DNA of 21,462 nt from Funneliformis mosseae (lineage: Eukaryota > Glomeromycota > Glomeromycetes > Glomerales > Glomeraceae). Shown here piece by piece: positions 19,961-21,462 of this stretch. The number at the start of each line of letters is the position of its first letter. Within the stretch, counting starts at the first letter, position 1. The notes beneath the pieces are model-generated. The model saw nothing but the letters and a program-made list of their open reading frames with translations, was not told where the DNA came from and ran no database searches. The DNA lies in the NCBI GenBank assembly GCA_910592005.1, contig CAJVPP010001243.1, positions 1 to 21,462 on the forward strand, given 5' to 3'. The translations under genes were made by a program, and so were the position numbers.

Positions 19961-20392
19961 ATATAGGACAGACTGCAACAAAACCAGACAAAATGAATAT
20001 TTCATAAATGAGAGGCTGATTATGATGTGGCTGTAAAATTAACCAATGTGACTGATGACATTTTGAAAAGTAATAATAGTGCTCATTCATAACTTATGGA
20101 CTTGTTATTTTAATGTTCTCTTTATCATACCAGAATATAATGAATATAAACCATAATATAATTAATATAGGGTTATCTCTATATAAAAAATATTAATATG
20201 AAATTAATTTACATTAAATCCACTATAGAACCCAAGAATTACAGCATTATTAGAAGCATCCTAAAAAAAGCCCAAGGAGAAAAAATTGCTCTATATATTT
20301 TAAAATCAATGATACCTAAACTCTCTAGAAGTACCTAGACAAAGAAAGAATTACTTATAAAATTTAAATTACTTCTTTACTTTTAATCAAGC
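19961..20392. other. Less AT-rich interval of unknown nature
   Basis: From about 19965 to 20110 and 20220 to 20345 the base composition is clearly richer in G and C than the neighbouring spacer, which suggests a former coding or transposon sequence. No frame is open for long and I recognise no motif. It lies just downstream of the end of the minus-strand pseudogene, so part may be its 3' untranslated region. Confidence 0.3.
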
Positions 20393-21462
20393 TTATCTCT
20401 TATTTTCTTTAACTTCAATATGAGCAACATGTTGAGTCTACTGTTTTCTTAAGAATTCAATTTCACTTTCAAGTCTTTGAATTTTATCCAATAATTCTTG
20501 CTTTTGTTTATCATATCAATCCTTTGAAACATTTAAGGCTGTCAAGTGAGAACTGATTTCTTCCTTAGCACTGGCTAGTTGCTGTTTTAAATCCTTGTTT
20601 TGTTGTTCTAATCTACCCACATAACTCTGAACCATTATTTCAGTTATAGTTAGAGTTTTAATTGGTGGCTTATCTTTCCTTAAATCACAGAAGCAATCTA
20701 TTCTATTTCTCATAGCTCGATCACAATCATTATAATGTGGTAGAACATCATTGTCAAGATTTTTTTTGCATTCAACACAGATATAAGTAATATCGCTATA
20801 ATCATTGTTACTGGTATTGTAAGATAATATTTTGTAAGTAGTAGTTAAACTTCTTTCTTTTTCAAAAGAGCAAAAATTGCAATGTCATTTATCTTCTCTT
20901 CTTAACTCAATAGCTTGATACTCTAACTTTATTATTTATCCTTTTGTAAAATGTAAGTGTCGAACTTCTCTTGAGTTATTGCTTTTGCTTGCTTAATTCT
21001 GCTTTTTACTTTGTTAGTTAGGAGTTTAAATTTGTTTTGTTTCTTTGGTAAAGATGGTAGTTCTTGAAGTTGCTTGTTTATTAAATAATTCTGCTATGCT
21101 ACAACATTTTCTAGTATCTCTATTTTTCTCGAAGCTTTTTCTAAGTTTTCATCTTTTTCTTTGCTTTGCCTTACTCTTCATTTTCTAGCTACTTCAAGTG
21201 CATCTAAATGGCATTTAGAAATGTTTTCCTCTAATTCTAATGCCTCTTCCAATTCTCTTATTTCTTCTTCTAGTTCTTTAATTTATTGATCTTTACTTTT
21301 TTCTAATTCTTCTAAATTTTTTTCAAACTCTCTCCTTTGTTCAGTAAGTTGATACCCATTTTACTTCAGTTTGAAATATATTCAGAGCAAGTGGAACCTA
21401 ATTCATTAGAACTATCAATGAAACCTTTCAACATTTCTTCAATAGTGATATTATCAAATCAA
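20393..21462 (-). pseudogene. Coiled-coil / zinc-ribbon protein, broken, 5' end outside window
   Basis: I do not recognise the family. Reading right to left: an acidic start (ITIEEMLKGFIDSSNELG), a frameshift near 21350, a long coiled coil (FEKNLEELEKSKDQ, EELEEEIRELEEALELEENI analogues) to about 20960, a second frameshift near 20940, then CNFC (20881-20870) and CVEC (20779-20768), giving C-X2-C-X30-C-X2-C, a likely zinc-binding ribbon. A Cys/Asp/Arg patch follows (NDCDRAMRNRIDCFCD), then a second coiled coil (VGRLEQQNKDLKQQLASAKE) and the end at TAA 20395-20393. The only intact piece is 20516-20713 (65 codons). I count about seven internal stops, each explicable as a mutated Gln, Arg or Trp codon. 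At least ~350 codons are represented. It could be a host gene family member or an element-borne gene; the sequence does not decide. Confidence 0.65.

Noticed and set aside
1..21462. Alternative genetic code (TAA/TAG as Gln), since many frames become readable if stops are Gln
   Set aside because: Stops also fall at positions where Trp or Arg is expected, for example the TAA for Trp in RT motif B at 4186-4188 and TGA for Arg/Trp elsewhere. Frameshifts and lost catalytic residues show decay instead of recoding.
1..21462. CRISPR array, rRNA or tRNA genes
   Set aside because: No regularly spaced short repeats with unique spacers, no conserved rRNA blocks, and no cloverleaf with GGTTCGAATCC-type T-arm were seen on either strand.
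1..21462. Mitochondrial or bacterial origin suggested by low GC
   Set aside because: LINE, hAT, Tc1-like and LTR-like elements together are typical of a eukaryotic nuclear genome, and no organellar genes are present.

Overview
The window is extremely AT-rich, CpG-poor eukaryotic nuclear DNA that looks like a transposon graveyard. I found no intact protein-coding gene, rRNA, tRNA or CRISPR array. The best taxonomic guess is an arbuscular mycorrhizal fungus (Glomeromycotina, Rhizophagus-like). This rests on the wording of the LINE reverse transcriptase (FQDM.KAY, IDQGEV..PLL.CIYYDPLLCKIQ, YMDDTL), which resembles RTs I associate with that group, plus the AT-richness and density of decayed elements. 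It is inference and not proven by a marker gene.

Layout, left to right. 1-563: part of an LTR-like repeat (R0) followed by a weak copia-style primer-binding site. About 575-3180: decayed sequence of unclear content. 3409-3495: an 87-bp hAT-type MITE. About 3700-8423: a decayed non-LTR retrotransposon on the minus strand, with ORF1 (RRM-like domain and CCHC knuckle) then ORF2 (APE endonuclease and reverse transcriptase); a 172-bp MITE (3880-4051) sits in the codon for the Tyr of the YMDD box. 9040-9609: a 570-bp Tc1/mariner-like element. 9625-10085: a ~173-bp tandem repeat. About 10479-11500: inverted and tandem AT-rich repeats, probably a fold-back structure. 11528-11793: a TA-flanked MITE. 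11927-12215: a polypyrimidine tract. 13526-13799: a 45-bp minisatellite interrupted by a second, 131-bp hAT MITE. 14557-18943: two ~0.7-kb direct LTR-like repeats (R1, R2) flanking three broken ORFs, two of them coiled-coil proteins with a C-terminal hydrophobic tail. 20393-21462: a minus-strand pseudogene for a coiled-coil/zinc-ribbon protein that runs off the right edge.

The unifying theme is transition-driven decay. R1 and R2 differ almost only by C/T and G/A changes, often as reciprocal TG versus CA where the ancestor was probably CG. Nearly all in-frame stops in the pseudogenes are explained by CAA/CAG, CGA or TGG changing to TAA/TAG/TGA, and several key residues of the LINE are lost by the same change (His to Tyr, Asp to Asn). 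This fits cytosine methylation and deamination of silenced repeats.

No working system can be asserted. The most unusual items are the two short hAT MITEs with perfect 8-bp target duplications, the MITE in the RT active site, and the repeat-flanked cluster of small coiled-coil/membrane-tail ORFs.
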